Assembly: GCA_022497155.1 (NCBI GenBank)
Contig: MU385723.1
Location: 248,001-312,000 of the forward strand
Direction of reading: 5' to 3'
Source of the DNA: Whalleya microplaca
Taxonomy: Eukaryota; Ascomycota; Sordariomycetes; Xylariales; Xylariaceae
DNA: 64,000 nt
Of this stretch, positions 21,558 through 33,810 are shown piece after piece. Below the pieces are notes generated by a model. The model did not search any database, was not told the origin of the DNA, and was given only the letters and a program-made list of their open reading frames with translations. Numbering within the stretch: position 1 is the stretch's first letter; each line of letters starts with the position of its first letter. The position numbers and the translations under genes are program-made.

Positions 21558-22935
21558 GTTGTCATCCCTGAATTTAACCACACTAAGAATGTTCAGGAGG
21601 TTAGTAGTTGAAATACGGAGATCAGAGGACTTATTTTCTTTCACTAGAGACAAAAAGTAGATCTAAAGTGGACCGTTGCTTGGTCCTGCCCGTACTTGTA
21701 TCTGTGTTGCAGGGAAAGTTCGATGGAAGGGAGGCCCCAAACAAGCCCGCTGGCCAATTAGATAGAAAACCCTTGGAGGTAGGTAGTACCCAAGTAAAGT
21801 TGGTCCGTTGTGACTTCTCAACCATGTAAGACTGATAGCCATTCAAAAGCTGCCTCAGATAGGATACATGAAAATGGATTCAAGAGGTTGACCTAGATGT
21901 GCTCCCGAATTCAGATAATTTCCTTCAAATCATCAAAGAAGACATATAATTAGCTGCATTGATACAAGATCACCGAAGGTTGCTGTGATAGTAAAAGTAT
22001 TAAGGGAGTGTCAAAGGGTTAGTTGACCTCATTGATGGCTAGGTCAGTTTGGTTTTGGTGAACGTTTTATACGCGCAGACCCTTCTTTTAATTCGTCTGC
22101 CTGTCCATATGATCCATTCCAGAATACTTGAAGGACGTGACCTGAAATTGTTCTGCTCAATGATCAGCAGCACTAACAAGGTTAGTGTCATTGTGGTTTA
22201 GGTAGCCAGATTTAGGTCCAGGCATAAAGAGCTTAGAATCTTGCTTCAAAACAGTATACTCTAGTTGATAACGACATCAATAGCGTGCCTATAGTTTAGA
22301 ATGGTGAATCAGGCATGCCGTAATGCTCCCCTTAGTGCTGTTAGCAGATGACTAGATAGAGTGGTCATCACACTATATACGATAAAAGGTTATACAGTCC
22401 TATGATAACCCCGTTATTTTATGAGTATATCACCAATATACCTCATTAACGAACAATTTCTCTCAAATTTACGTATATTATTTGAGCATATAAGTTAACG
22501 AAGCTTTCATCGGCAATGTTCACATTCCCCACTAGTGACACCACTTCCTCTAGGACTTCGTAAGTAGCTTCGAGTATTAGGATCGAGCTGTTGTCACATT
22601 ATATATTGTTATATCTACATGGGTAACTATTCATATATTCAACAGAATCGTGGAAATCATCGTCCATTCTTAATTCTTCTTTGGCGAGATCGCGATGGAG
22701 CTTATAAGCCGCCAATTCAGCATCCTTATTACCAATCAACCGGCAGACTCATAGTAAAGAAAAAGGCCCGCGGACGACTCCATAGTCTTTCCTATTCACC
22801 TTGGCTTTAAGATGCAACTTAAAACTATGATCATGGACGAGACTAACCAACTTCAATCGCAAGTGCAGTGTACATCAGAAAATTTTCTTCATCAATACTA
22901 ACTGTAGCTCAACCGTGCGATTTCCCTCGAAAGCA
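21558..22935. other. Intergenic, no gene seen
   Basis: Upstream flank of the OB-fold gene and 3' flank of the rhomboid gene. Bases 22180-22620 are AT-rich. Short frames lack any recognisable feature. Confidence 0.5.
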
Positions 22936-24256
22936 TTAGATAATTCCGAACCTCTTCATCGAGTTATATGCAAACCCACGGGTCGGTCGCCATAATCGTC
23001 TTCTACCGTCAAAGTATACGTATGCCGAGCCAACAGCTAACCCTGTAAAATGAGCCGCATGTGCCCATCTCAAGAATGGTAGGTCCTTGAAGATCCCGAC
23101 CAGTTCTACAAGGGCCGCAGCTGCCACCAATTGATTGGCAGGCCAACTGCCAGGAATGAGCACAATACCGACTTGTGCATTTGGATAGGTCATCGCCCAG
23201 GCGCCCAATACGGCCATAAGTGCACCGCTAAATCCCAGAGACGGTGCGAAGCGTTCCACTACAGCATCCGTAGTCAGTATTTTCTCATACTAGGCAGTTT
23301 GGCTATTTATCAATAGCTCTATGACCTATCTCGGAGGCATTTGGCTCCTAGATAGACTGCGATAGGGGTTCATGCTCCTCAAAAAGGACGGAAAGGGTAA
23401 TTGATGGGTTTGGATGCTACTCACTGGGCCTTGGCCAGATGGATGCCATGTGCTGTCCTAGATTTGTAATGATTCCAGACGAGAGCAAGAAGGCTGTGAG
23501 GTGGCTTCCACTTCCCTCAAAGGTGCTAGACCGGGCAACCCCGGGTGTGAATTGGAGCAGTCCGAACATGTTTAAACCTAGATGTAAAAGACCTGTATGT
23601 CCAAACACTGCAGTATCCAGAGTTAGTGCATTCTCTTTTCAAACAATCAACGAATGATCGGCAGTTCTGAAACATATATCCAGAGTATTTATCTCCCTGG
23701 TAGGCCCTATTTGGAAGACTTCACCCACGAAGTAAGACGACAGAGATCAAAATAACTCCAAGCGCGACTCACTGGAGGTCAAAAGCGTGTAATTCTTCCC
23801 AAAGGCAGGCGTATGTGAGAAGTGCTCGGAAAGGCTTGGGGAAATATGGCAAGCCGCGTACAGGCCGATATTGAGAGCAGCAGCACCCAACATCACCTTC
23901 TCAGCTTCTGTGTATTCTGATAGTACTCCGGGTAATCCAAGCCCGTAATTTCGTGGCGGGGACGTAGCCCATCTGAAATTGGGGTTAGAGCTGAGGTCCT
24001 CTAAGGCTTCATATGAACCAGCATAGCCTTTTGAGTCTGCCTTGAAGCCTCTGCTCTTCGCACTCTGGACATCCTGATAGACTTCATAAGTAGCACAGCC
24101 AAGGTAGATGGTGCCTGAGACGCCGAGGCACCAGAGAGTTGGCCGGAGGGCCTTTACGGGAGGGAAGCCAGGATCGGTCGTGAATGTACGTTTTGAGATA
24201 TCAATGCTAGGAGTATGAGATCGTAGTACTGTTCGTCTAAGTTGGGCGCGAAACAT
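22936..24256 (-). CDS. Mitochondrial rhomboid protease (PARL/Pcp1-like)
   Basis: Three exons, 24256-23773, 23607-23425 and 23258-22936, give 329 residues. Both introns are phase 1 and about 165 nt, and both start GTGAGT. The N-terminus MFRAQLRRTVLRSHTPSIDI is Arg-rich, lacks acids at the start and fits a mitochondrial presequence. Next comes a first membrane segment (LWCLGVSGTIYLGCATYEVY). The rhomboid core has FGHTGLLHLGLNM (the GHxxxHLxxNM motif), LGFSGALMAV with the nucleophile Ser233, and AHFTGLAVGSAY with the catalytic His292. The family cleaves membrane-anchored substrates in the inner mitochondrial membrane (yeast Pcp1 processes Mgm1 and Ccp1). Each exon junction rebuilds a Met codon from A|TG. 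An in-frame ATG 42 codons upstream (24382) exists, but the chosen start gives the better presequence. Confidence 0.82.
23259..23424 (-). repeat. Introner-like element, copy C (intron 2 of rhomboid gene)
   Basis: A 166-nt phase-1 intron. It begins GTGAGTAGCATCCAAACCCA and shares ATTACCCTTTCCGTCCT with copy A. It ends TACTGACTACGGATGCTGTAG. Bases 7-13 (AGCATCC) pair perfectly with bases 156-162 (GGATGCT), just after the branch point. Confidence 0.7.
23608..23772 (-). repeat. Introner-like element, copy D (intron 1 of rhomboid gene), divergent
   Basis: A 165-nt phase-1 intron. Only 17 of its first 30 bases match copy A, but its last 21 (CACTAACTCTGGATACTGCAG) match copy C at 15 positions. Bases 15-20 (GAGTTA) pair with bases 148-153 (TAACTC), the same stem position as in copy B with a compensatory change. 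Confidence 0.5.
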
Positions 24257-26029
24257 TGTGGGGCCAGGCTCTGGATACTGTGGACGCCAGCCTGCTGAAT
24301 ATGGTTGAGTTGTACGTGCACAGAATTGAAGATCGCAGGTTTTGAGCCACAGTCCTTTGACCGCCACATTACATAAGCACATACAGCATATGTAAGCCGC
24401 CGCTCAGCCCCTAACACGTCAACCACCTATTCTTTTCATGCCCCGATGTCCATAAACAGTGTAAAATCAAACTATAAATGTTCTGATAATTGTCACAATA
24501 GCGGTATCACTGATAGATGCCCGAGTGTATTTTATAATACCCAGCGCTTGAAACAAGAATACCTAGTTCTCGAACCAGGATCTGCTAAACAATTAAATTA
24601 TACGGAGTACATATATGGCAGATCAATAAAACCAATGCAGTTCAATTCAACGTATCAAGCAAGGAGTGATTATGGCAGCACTTACATGACAACTACATAC
24701 AGAATTACTGTTCTAAAACTGTATATCAATGAATATTGAAATGATAGTGTTATGGGGCTAGTGTGCCGTGGCACATATATATCGCTTGTCTTTTTTTCTT
24801 TTACTCTCAGATAGAACATACACAGCTCGGACGGCTCTGTCGCCGACAATAGACACATCTCTCCTTTCGATCAATCGCCGTTATAAGTGATTCTTTTGTT
24901 TTGTTGCCTTGATTACCTCTGATCAGTTAAGCATGAAGCGGCACTTCCTATACCACCTTCACCCCGACACCCTGTCCCAAGACAATAGCAATATAGCGAT
25001 ATCCCTCGTCGCAAGTGACCACACCGATCCCTCTAGCTTACGAGCATTGTATAATGCGGTACATCAAACCTGCTAGATAAAAGCCTGTAATAAAAAGAAG
25101 TCGAAATACATCCTTTATATGCGTTTGAAGGTTTTATGGCCAATATACATACATGAACTAATGCTGAACAATAAATTCTTGCTATTCGCAGAGGCATTTT
25201 TGCTAAGCACCCTCACAACCTGGTCTGTATATCCCCTTTTATTCAAAATGTCCAATAAGCTGCTTTCATAGTAGTGTAGAATTTATGTCACGGCTCATAG
25301 TTAGATTTCTCTAGCTACCTCATGTTTATTATATGCCTATCGTTTCCTATAAAAGGACCTCAGTTTCAGACAAAGTATAATGGCCTATTTTTCTTAGTGT
25401 ATTGGCCAAAATCTCTTAGATTTCTCATAGGTAGTACTGTGAAACCCTACCATACGCAGTCACCACTACTTGATAGCTGAGTTCTCGCGAATCTCCCATG
25501 GTCTTCACAATTATAAGTAACGATTAGCCAAGACTATTAAAATATTACACTCTACCGACGACCTATTTCAGGGGTCTAATTGTGTTTTATAGCGTTGTAT
25601 GCCCTTGATTGCTAATATCTCGCATTCGAAACGTGAGCACTTTTAGCATTATTACCTCTAGACATCTCAAACACAGCGCGTGTAACTAGAAGACCTATTG
25701 TTGAGAAGCACTCCTACTACTCGGCTAGTCTAGGGCTTTTAATAAACTTCTAATAAAGGCTTTTCTACATACATGGAATTCCCTCAGTCCTCCAACATAG
25801 CCTTCACAATCACAACTTCGAATGCTCAAATAGTGGATGGGGAAACGATGCTCTTCTCGCCCATCTACATCGGTTACAACAGGCCATTTCGTTAACATCT
25901 GCTCTATAGGGCTGATGCGGGTCTCTTTATATATATAAATACAGGCAGCAGCCATGTGTAGGGTTCTGCCCCCCCATAGATTCACCAAACCATTGCGCCC
26001 CTCGTTACTTCGTCCCATGTTGGCCAATC
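24257..26029. other. Gene-free, AT-rich stretch
   Basis: About 1.8 kb, strongly AT-rich from 24430 to 25720. A TATATATATCGCTTGTC promoter-like segment lies near 24770. Open frames such as 25725-26027 (minus) show no domain and merely abut the next gene. No gene can be supported. Confidence 0.5.
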
Positions 26030-26725
26030 TTATTGCCTGAACTCCTCAAGTCTCCTCCTTTGCCTACCCTCCTCATCAAAATTACCGGGATCCAGCCAGG
26101 CCTCCATAGCTTTCTTAGCATCCGGCCACTCGTCGTCAATCATGGAGTACCAAGCGGTATCACGATTGCGGCCCTTGACCAGCATGTGCTTCCGAAAGAC
26201 ACCCTCGAACACGAACCCAAGCCGCAGCGCTGCCCGCCGACTTGGCGCATTGAGCGCGTTGCACTTCCACTCATACCGGCGGAAGCCGAGGTCCTCGAAC
26301 GCGTGGCGGGCCAGGAGGTACATAGCCTCGGTGGCCGCGGCCGTGCGTTGCAGCGCCGCTGTGTACATGATGTTGCCGACCTCAACGCAGCGGTGCGCTG
26401 TCTCAATGCGCATGAGGCTGGCGAAGCCGATGACCGATCCCGAGGTGCTCGACAGGATCGCGTAGAAGACGGGGTCCGTGCTCGCTGCCTTGGCCGCGAT
26501 GTTGGCACGGAAGTCCGAGAGCTCGGAGTATGGCCCGTCGGACATGTAGTCCCAGAGATGCGCATTTTCGCGCCGGGCGATGTGAGGGTAGAGCCCGTCT
26601 GCGTGCTCCGTGGATAGTCCGACTAGTGTGATGTGTCGCCCGGCCAGTTGCGTGTCCCGTGAGGGACGATGAGCTGGATTGCCGGTGACGGCCGGGCCGA
26701 TGGGGTTGGGCGTGGAACTTGCCAT
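26030..26725 (-). CDS. GNAT-family N-acetyltransferase (RimJ/RimL type)
   Basis: A single-exon 231-residue frame. After a short polar N-terminus, GRHITLVGLSTEHADGLYPH begins the RimJ/RimL-like acetyltransferase fold. VIGFASLMRIETAHRCVEVG is the strand-turn-strand of motif D/A, and TAAATEAMYLLARHAFEDLG is the acetyl-CoA-binding helix region. YEWKCNALNAPSRRAALRLGF is the conserved C-terminal block (the NxxSxxAAxxLGF signature). These enzymes transfer acetyl from acetyl-CoA to an amino group of a protein N-terminus or small molecule; the substrate is not readable from sequence. No signal peptide or membrane segment, so cytosolic. The codon use is GC-rich, unlike the AT-rich flanks, and no intron is needed. 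The first ATG gives a normal family length. Confidence 0.88.
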   Translation of the reverse strand: MASSTPNPIGPAVTGNPAHRPSRDTQLAGRHITLVGLSTEHADGLYPHIARRENAHLWDYMSDGPYSELSDFRANIAAKAASTDPVFYAILSSTSGSVIGFASLMRIETAHRCVEVGNIMYTAALQRTAAATEAMYLLARHAFEDLGFRRYEWKCNALNAPSRRAALRLGFVFEGVFRKHMLVKGRNRDTAWYSMIDDEWPDAKKAMEAWLDPGNFDEEGRQRRRLEEFRQ

Positions 26726-27621
26726 TGCTGCTTATGTGCGGGCAAGCCATTGTGCATATTCGCATGAAGCTTAAAAAGTACCTATATATATGTTAGTCGA
26801 TGAGTCAACTAGGATGACGCCGAATTCGCTCGAGTGCTGCAATCGAAGCTGCTAACCCCATTCGGCAAAAATATGCGATTCTACGCATAATCCACGAAGG
26901 ACTGATACTTATTGGTTTGAAGAATGAACTTCTTCTTATACGATACTATGGAATTTTCGTTCGTTAGTGAGTCTACAGTTCATAGTGATTATATTAACCT
27001 CATCCAATGGGATCCTGTTGGGGTCCTGTTACCTGACATTATGTAACATTGTCCAACTCCCTAAATATACTAACTACATCAGACCTTGCAAGACTATAAG
27101 TATCCTATATATGGAATCCTTTCACCTTAAGTTTCATATATCTCCCAGACAGTAAGAAAAAGGGGCGAGAAACATCCAGGATTAGTGTCAAAGATGTCCA
27201 ATCTGGTACGATATATTTGTCATGCACTCCTTCAAGCCACATTACGATATCGTTGTGACTGCATAACGTGAGGGGTAGAAGGGTTTATAAGGGGTCTACG
27301 AGGTCCCCCAAACTTTAGGAAAAGCAGGAGTCAGCCCTCTTCTTTATTTGTTAGTTGCTAGTAACTGTGATCTCCCTACGGTTTCTATCACCTTGTGCCT
27401 ATACACTCGACCACCGACAATATCCTTACGCTATTTGTTGTAACCTGTCACCACGACAAGGTCGAAATAAAACCATATACAGTATTAATATAACCAATCC
27501 CGGAATTCGAATAGAGCCATTCGCCGCAACATTTTTGTCCCGCCGTAGCGAGCGCCCGATCCCAATACCTATATACAAGGGAAATATCCTCCTAGACTAA
27601 TCGTTCCCATCATCCTTCTAT
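26726..27621. other. Intergenic, no gene seen
   Basis: Upstream region of the acetyltransferase and 3' flank of the cysteine-rich peptide gene. Frames near 26967 and 27355 (plus) show no domain. Confidence 0.5.
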
Positions 27622-27978
27622 CTACTGAGAGGCACAAGCTGCGTCGCAATTCGAGTCGTAGGTGCAATTACCAGGAGGTCCGCTTCCGCACATGCTGGAA
27701 AAGATCATCGCCTCTGTCGACTCCTGGCACGCAACCTGAGTTCAAATTAGCATGTACGTCAATCATTGGGAATGTGCAAGTTGAAGGAACTCATTATTAT
27801 CGAAGTCAACTACTCAAATACGTACCAAAATACCATCTTGGGTGCAGCCGGTCTTGAAACCGTTGCAAGGATCATGAATGTTGGTGCCGGGCCAGCATTT
27901 TGCTATAAGTGGTGGCGATGCTGCCACTAGGGAGGAGGCAACTGACAAGAGGAGGCAGGCGGATTTAGTGAACATCAT
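27622..27978 (-). CDS. Small cysteine-rich secreted protein (8 Cys), effector-like
   Basis: Two exons, 27978-27826 and 27735-27622, give 88 residues; the 90-nt intron (GTACGT to CTCAG) is phase 0. The start MMFTKSACLLLSVASSLVAA is a classic signal peptide. The mature peptide has eight cysteines in 62 residues: KCW, DPC and TGC in exon 1, then VAC, SMC, GNC, SNC and AAC in exon 2, ending CASQ. An even cysteine count and small size imply a disulfide-stabilised extracellular protein. It does not fit the hydrophobin, CFEM or cerato-platanin patterns that I can recall, so the family is unknown. Such genes are typical candidate effectors or antimicrobial peptides of plant-associated fungi; that role is inference only. 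Both exons are too short to show up as single long open frames. Confidence 0.75.
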
Positions 27979-28851
27979 CTTTCCGTTATCTAGATATGGA
28001 CCACTTTGTTTCCAGTGAGCCGCGATTGAATAGCTGTGCTAGTGTGGTTGATAGTTCGAAACTCACAAGATTGGTATGCTCTGATGTGGTTTTCTCGTTT
28101 CTGTCCGGTTTTGTGTAGAGAATCTCGGGGACTTGGTTATTCATTTATATTCGAGTATATCCATTTCGTTTCCCCTGATCAAAGGGGTTGGGCGAAAAAG
28201 GCACTCTAAATTATAACTAGTTGCTGTTTTAGGTTTACCTCCATCAGGATCGCTACAAGGAACAGGTTGGTGATCAGCCGTAGGAATACCGAATCCCCAA
28301 TCGTCTCAACTCTATCCCTGGGTGCTTTAGGTCTCGATTAACAAATAGCATTCCGTTCAGCCAATTTTGCCGTAATGGTGCCCATGGAACCGTGCTCATC
28401 AAATGCGACACCGAACTTGATGCACAGTAGCTTCCAAGAATCGCCTAGTCGCAGCCCTGAGCGTAACTATGGTAGGCGCAATATCTCTTTGATAAATGTA
28501 AGGTTACCTTGTAAGCTTTTGAACCCAACGGGCTAAAAATAACGTTACAAAAACATCTAAGCAATGACCCAACAACCTGTTAAGTGGTTCGATAACGACT
28601 CTTTAGTATCCTTGGGATTAAAATGCATGATTGACAGTATGCCAACGCATGAGGCCGTGGATGCTGTCTATTACTACCTAACCATAGATACTAGGTTTCC
28701 TTCGGATCTGACCCTTTTCTGTCGCAAGTGTGAAGTAAGCAGTGATGCTTGCTTGTGTATCGTCCGGGTGGCTATCCCCACCTAGGCAGTATAAATTTGA
28801 GATATCTATGATTGTTTTTCTAAATTATTGATACTTCATGGGTATCTAATA
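27979..28851. other. Intergenic; one unrecognised 73-codon frame
   Basis: Promoter of the cysteine-rich gene (minus) and 3' flank of the MFS gene. A plus-strand frame at 28564-28785 starts MTQQPVKWFDNDSLVSLGLK and contains four clustered cysteines (CRKC, CLC), but I find no flanking exon or domain and do not call it. Confidence 0.4.
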
Positions 28852-31065
28852 TTAAGCTTCGTCTTCCCTAGCAAGTCTGGTAGCATCAGCTAGTGCCTCC
28901 TCCTGATCCTTGACTTTATCCGTAGGGCCTTTCCATCCAGTCGCAGCTTGGACAACGAAGACAATGAAGGTCAGAACTACAGCAGCCTGGAACAGGACTC
29001 TCAGCGCATCTACATAGCCTTGAACAGCGACCTGTTGCTCTCTATCATCAAGCCCTCCGTTGAAGACTAGAGCAGGGCTGCCAAGCAGCTTCCTGATCAG
29101 TTCCTCGCGTCCTTTTCCGAGCCTATCACTATCGTCAATGATCTTGAAGCCATTGGCCAGACTTTCTTTCAAGGTCCTTGCAAAGATGCCGCCACCGATA
29201 GCACTACCGAAACTTCCAGAAAATCCTCTAAATGTGCCGAGTAAACTCGTAGCTTCGTAATGGGTACCCGGCAAGGTGAGATGTAGGAAGTGTGCAAGTG
29301 TGTAGTTCAATGTCGCTCCTGTGAACAAGCCGTTGAAAAATACGATAATAATATACAGCCAGAACGGGAAACCTGGAGTAGATGCCAGGGAGAGTGTGAA
29401 CAAAGTCACAGCGAAAAGCGCGATCGAGACTAGGCAGGAAGACCAAAAGCTCCCCAGACGACGGACGTGAAGCACCTAAGTAGATATTAATATCAATGAA
29501 GGGAACAGCCAATTCGGCTCTTCGCGAGGCAACATTCAGTAGAGAAAGGGAAAACTGAAAGACTTACTCCTACAAGAACACCTCCGAGGCCGAACCCAAG
29601 ATTAGTAGGGATGAGGATGCTGCCACTGGTTGCTGGTGCAAAGCCGCGGACAGCAAGAGCGGTGATTGGGGCATAGAACAAGACTGTCCAGCGTGCTGCC
29701 ATAAACCCAAGCTGAGAAACGCACGACAATAAAGCACCGCGATTTTGAATAACAGCGATAGGAATGATAGGATCAACGGCGACATAGTATTCAATGAGGA
29801 CGAATACTGTGAGTGACGCCAAAGAGGCTATAAGCGGGCTAGCTTGAATATTTCCAGACAGGCCGAAGAGGAAAAGTACAACAGTAGCCGTCTGAATATC
29901 TAATCAGTCACGTTATGCGAATATAATCCGTCGTTCAAACGTACCAAAAACAGTGCACCGAGGTAGTCGATCTGCTTCAGCTTCGTGCTTAGGGAGCCCA
30001 CTTTTGCACTCTGGCCGGACGAAAAGGAGTGTGGGATACTAAGGTACACCCCAAGACCAGCCAATAAACTGGCCGGGACCTGTATCCAAAATAGAGCTCT
30101 CTGTAGACGCTGTGAGCTTATGCTTCGAAATGCCAGAAAGGATGTCCTTACCCAACCAGTCGTAGATATCAAACCTCCAAAGAAGACGGCTCCCAGCGAG
30201 ATGCCAGTTGTGAACCCAGCATTACTAATCAGTCGGAGTCAGAATCATTTCTCTAAAATGTGATCCAAGCTCATGTAACACCGCATAAGGCTTGAGCAGA
30301 GTGCCTCACTTTGAAGAAGCGAGAATTGAATGCAGGGTTGGAGAGAGACAATGTGCCACATGACTTACACAAGCCCAACGTAAAGTCCTCGTTGCCTTTT
30401 AGTCGTCAATTCGAGAACAAGGATAAGGGCTAAAACCATAGTGCCTCCGCCTCCAGCTCCGGTGACGACTCGTCCAAAGATAAAGACAGCAAATGTACGA
30501 GCCTGTGATGTTATAAGGCAGCCTATGGCAAAGAGTATAGATGAAGCAAACACCATAACACGAGGCGAGAAGATAGAAGCCAGGCGACCAGTCAAGGGCG
30601 CCGAAGACGACAGCGCAAGCAGAAACGAGGTAGTAAACCACATTGCGTTCTCATATGAGTCCAGGTCAGCGGCTATCGTCGACTGAGCCATAGTAATGCC
30701 GGACATGTTGCTAGCTGGTGATGGATTTAGCATCTGTCCTTGCGGGCTCTCATCAAGGCGACCATGGGGAGAAAGGGGATCATACCCTGCAGGAAAATCA
30801 GAACATAGAAACTGAGCATGATAGCAATTGCTCGTCCTCGGGTGACGCTCTGATTCGAAGTATCCAATTCAGAATCTACATCATCGCAGATGTCTGAGCT
30901 AGCAGACGAACTACTGGGTGCAGTATCAGAATTGGATTCCGATCGGAGGAGCGGCGTCTCCTCCGTATTGATGGTAGTATCATCTTTGGAAGATTGGTCA
31001 TCAGGCTCGATAGGCTCTCTCAGATCATTCTGAGACGCCCCAGAAGTCGCAGTCTGAAGTGACAT
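28852..31065 (-). CDS. MFS transporter, DHA2/vacuolar amino-acid (VBA/Fnx-like) type
   Basis: Six exons, 31065-30786, 30714-30369, 30224-30152, 30100-29945, 29891-29568 and 29475-28852, give 600 residues. Introns are 71, 144, 51, 53 and 92 nt with all phases consistent. The polar N-terminus ends in EETPLLRSE, a dileucine-type vacuolar sorting signal. Membrane segments follow: AIAIMLSFYVLIFLQASNMS, then the drug-antiporter block ITMAQSTIAADLDSYENAMW and motif A-like APLTGRLASIFSPRVMVFAS. A large loop precedes the last segment (LFQAAVVLTFIVFVVQAATG), as in 14-spanner proteins. Spliced junctions restore family wording (FLQ-A-SNMSG; TGW-RALFWIQVP). Related fungal proteins move basic amino acids into the vacuole; drug export is the alternative. 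Confidence 0.85.
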
Positions 31066-33810
31066 GATAGCTTCGTGGACATTAACAAGGCTCTCCTGAG
31101 AAGCAACTCAACGATGGAGATATGGCAAGAACTTGTGCGCCCTTGATGTAGGTAATGATGATATCCGGTAGTACCGATCCCGATTTCCAAGCAGCCAAGT
31201 ACGTGTTGGTAGTAGCCTATGAGGCCCGCTAAATTCCCTTATCACGGCTTGTGCCCCCAATGGATAAGCTTGATTCTGCTAATATCCCAGCTTATTAACT
31301 TGGAAAGGGAGAACCATTCCCAGTACGGTATTATCCGAACAACGCATTGGTATAACTGATTCCTACTTACTTGATTTCTCTTCTCTCGTAAGAAATCTTT
31401 TTTAATTCCATCAGTTCATAGAATTACCAGTGAACAGTTAATCGGATAGAACAGCGCGTTTTAATTATTTAATTAAGCTACGTGATGATTCATCATAGAG
31501 TTGCATTAATAATATAAATCCCTGTAACCAAGCGAGTCATTTAGATCTTATCTAATCAGCAGAGATCTCAAATCTGTTGTGCCTGAGTACTTCATATCAT
31601 GAATCGCATTGTAGCAAACGATGCAGTAGAAGTAAAACTGTAGTCGACAGTCTTAAGTTAAAAGCCTATACCTGGTGCACGTTGTAAAGTTCACGATACT
31701 CACGTAATAACTTATTATTTAGAATATAGGTACTGTGAGCTGTGTAAGCAATAGAGATCTAACCCCACATATGTACAACACAGTAATCTAACTACATATA
31801 TCCACCCATCAATGGTTCCATTTACACATCAAGATAACATAATATAGCATCAACTTGGTTGGCTGTCTCACTAGTTGTACAACATTAGAATTTTAATAAG
31901 TGTGGTTTAATCATCATAATAGCATAAGGAACACAAGCATGCTAAAGGCTTGTATAACCTAAGTAGAATACAATGTACATATACCAGCATGGAATGAGAA
32001 ACGAGGCATGAAATAGCTCTCTGTAGATGCATTTCCTCGACAGACACCATTCATCTATCTCTCAAGACAAATGACCGGGATTTCCCAGCGACTATTTTGG
32101 ACATTGTAAGCGTGCCAACAGAAGACAGGCACCAATCCTCCTCAATGGCACCAGTGTGGCTGAAGCGTGGAAACCCCCATCCCGACATTAGCATGAGAGT
32201 AAAATACATAAACGTCGACCCCTAGGACTCCGCTTACACTGGACGTTTCGCATGGGCCGGCGACGATTGCGCCTCGCATTTGCCCAGCCGGCGTCCGGGC
32301 AGCTACCTTAAGAGCTTACGTCCGGTCAGTGAGAAATTTGCCTGAGGCTCACACATCAGGTCTTCATATTGTCTGGTCCATTCCAGGCAGAGGAGAGATG
32401 TCCTCAGCTTGGCAATTGGCCTGAGCTTTTCAAGCCCTCGAACCACTCGACAGCCGATCCAACGCCGCTCACAACGCTGTCGAATTCAGTATCCTAAGCT
32501 GCCTCTAGGGGACTTGTACTATTCTCCCCAGCGGGTGCGGACGTGTGACTTGGATTACCTAGCGAACGGCAATCCCACGGACCTATACCTTCAACGGCAC
32601 AGAGGCAAAGCCGGGTACGCGGATCCCGGAAACCTAACCCCGGGCCGAGGATGAGAACGCCATCATACCTATTACCTCCGCACTACGCGAGGCTAGGGGC
32701 TTGACGGATAAGAGGCTCCAGAACGGATTCACGGGCATGCATGGTATAATATGGTCGCTAGATAGGCGAGTCCACCATCGCATCGGGAGCGGGAGCGGGA
32801 ACGGGGAAGCCGTCAATCTCGGCACGATGGGCAGATTGTCGAGAGGGGCCCATGCACTTCGTCCAATGTCCGGTTGACCAATATAGCAGGTGGCATGTGA
32901 AGTCAACCTAAGCGATATCTTCGGGCTTGTCGAGATGCGTGACGATAGGTAGGTTAGGATTTGAGCTGCCGGATTTGGCTGAGGTGGCCGATTAGTTGCG
33001 GGTCCGTCAGGTCGGATGCGCTTAACCAGATTCCCGTTATGTTTCACATCCGAGGATTCCGACCTCACATTCCTATCTTCAAAACGCCGTGGTAGCCTTG
33101 ACAGCGTTTTGTAATCCCCACACATCACAGATGAGAAGCGGCGTGAGAGTCATATTACTGTATTTGAAATTATATGTGGGTATCTAATCATTGCTAAGGA
33201 AATAGAAGAAAAAAAGCCGACCGCAAGATCATAGACAATGATGCATCATAACTCCGTACGACATGCATCTTTGTCCTATAATAACCAGTATTTGCAGGTT
33301 TCCAAATATTATAGAAACACTGAGACCGAATTAAGCTCCAAGCTTGGACCAGACGTCACGATTGGAGCCATATATGTACAGCGATTGCCAACAAACTCAA
33401 CGGCCCAGCGGAGTCTGAGGATGGCAAATGCGCCTCATAAATATCATACCTGAAAGCCAAAGCAGCTCAGTATCGCTGCTCCTCCCTTCATCGCCAATGC
33501 GATATACCATTATTTCCTCGTTAAAAGTCGGAAAGAAACCCGATATACGGTAGTTTCAAGCCTATCCCTCAGAAATTCTGATTATCTTCACGGTGCCGAG
33601 AAAGAGAAATCGGGTGACCGAGGGGTCAATTCGCGAAGTCTGTCTCTGATTATCCAGGGACACAAATTATTCAACCTCTTCTCGGAGTGGAAAGTTTGAA
33701 ACGTTGCTTCCCAATTCGACCAATCAGATGATGAGGAATGATGGCTAACGGTAAGTGTAGGTCACTTGGACCTCCGTGTTTTGAAATGTTGGCGGAATTA
33801 GGCTAGGGTC
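31066..33810. other. 2.7-kb gene-free stretch, AT-rich at left
   Basis: Bases 31380-32030 are AT-rich. Bases 32240-33130 are more GC-balanced and hold frames on both strands (for example 32634-33128 minus, 164 codons) with no recognisable domain. This could be the worn remains of a gene. Confidence 0.45.

Noticed and set aside
25725..26027. 100-codon minus-strand frame directly after the acetyltransferase
   Set aside because: No domain, AT-rich composition, and its start overlaps the stop region of the real gene.
28564..28785. Plus-strand 73-codon frame with CRKC and CLC cysteines
   Set aside because: No signal peptide, no flanking exons and no known motif; the cysteine cluster alone is not enough.
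30225..30368. 144-nt intron of the vacuolar-type MFS gene as a fifth introner copy
   Set aside because: It is long and its ends can form AGTCA/TGACT pairs, but it starts GTAAGTCATG and shares none of the ATTACCCTT core or the TCTGGAT tail.
32634..33128. 164-codon minus-strand frame
   Set aside because: Basic, Pro/Ser/Arg-rich translation without secondary-structure periodicity or family motif; overlaps an equally open plus-strand frame.
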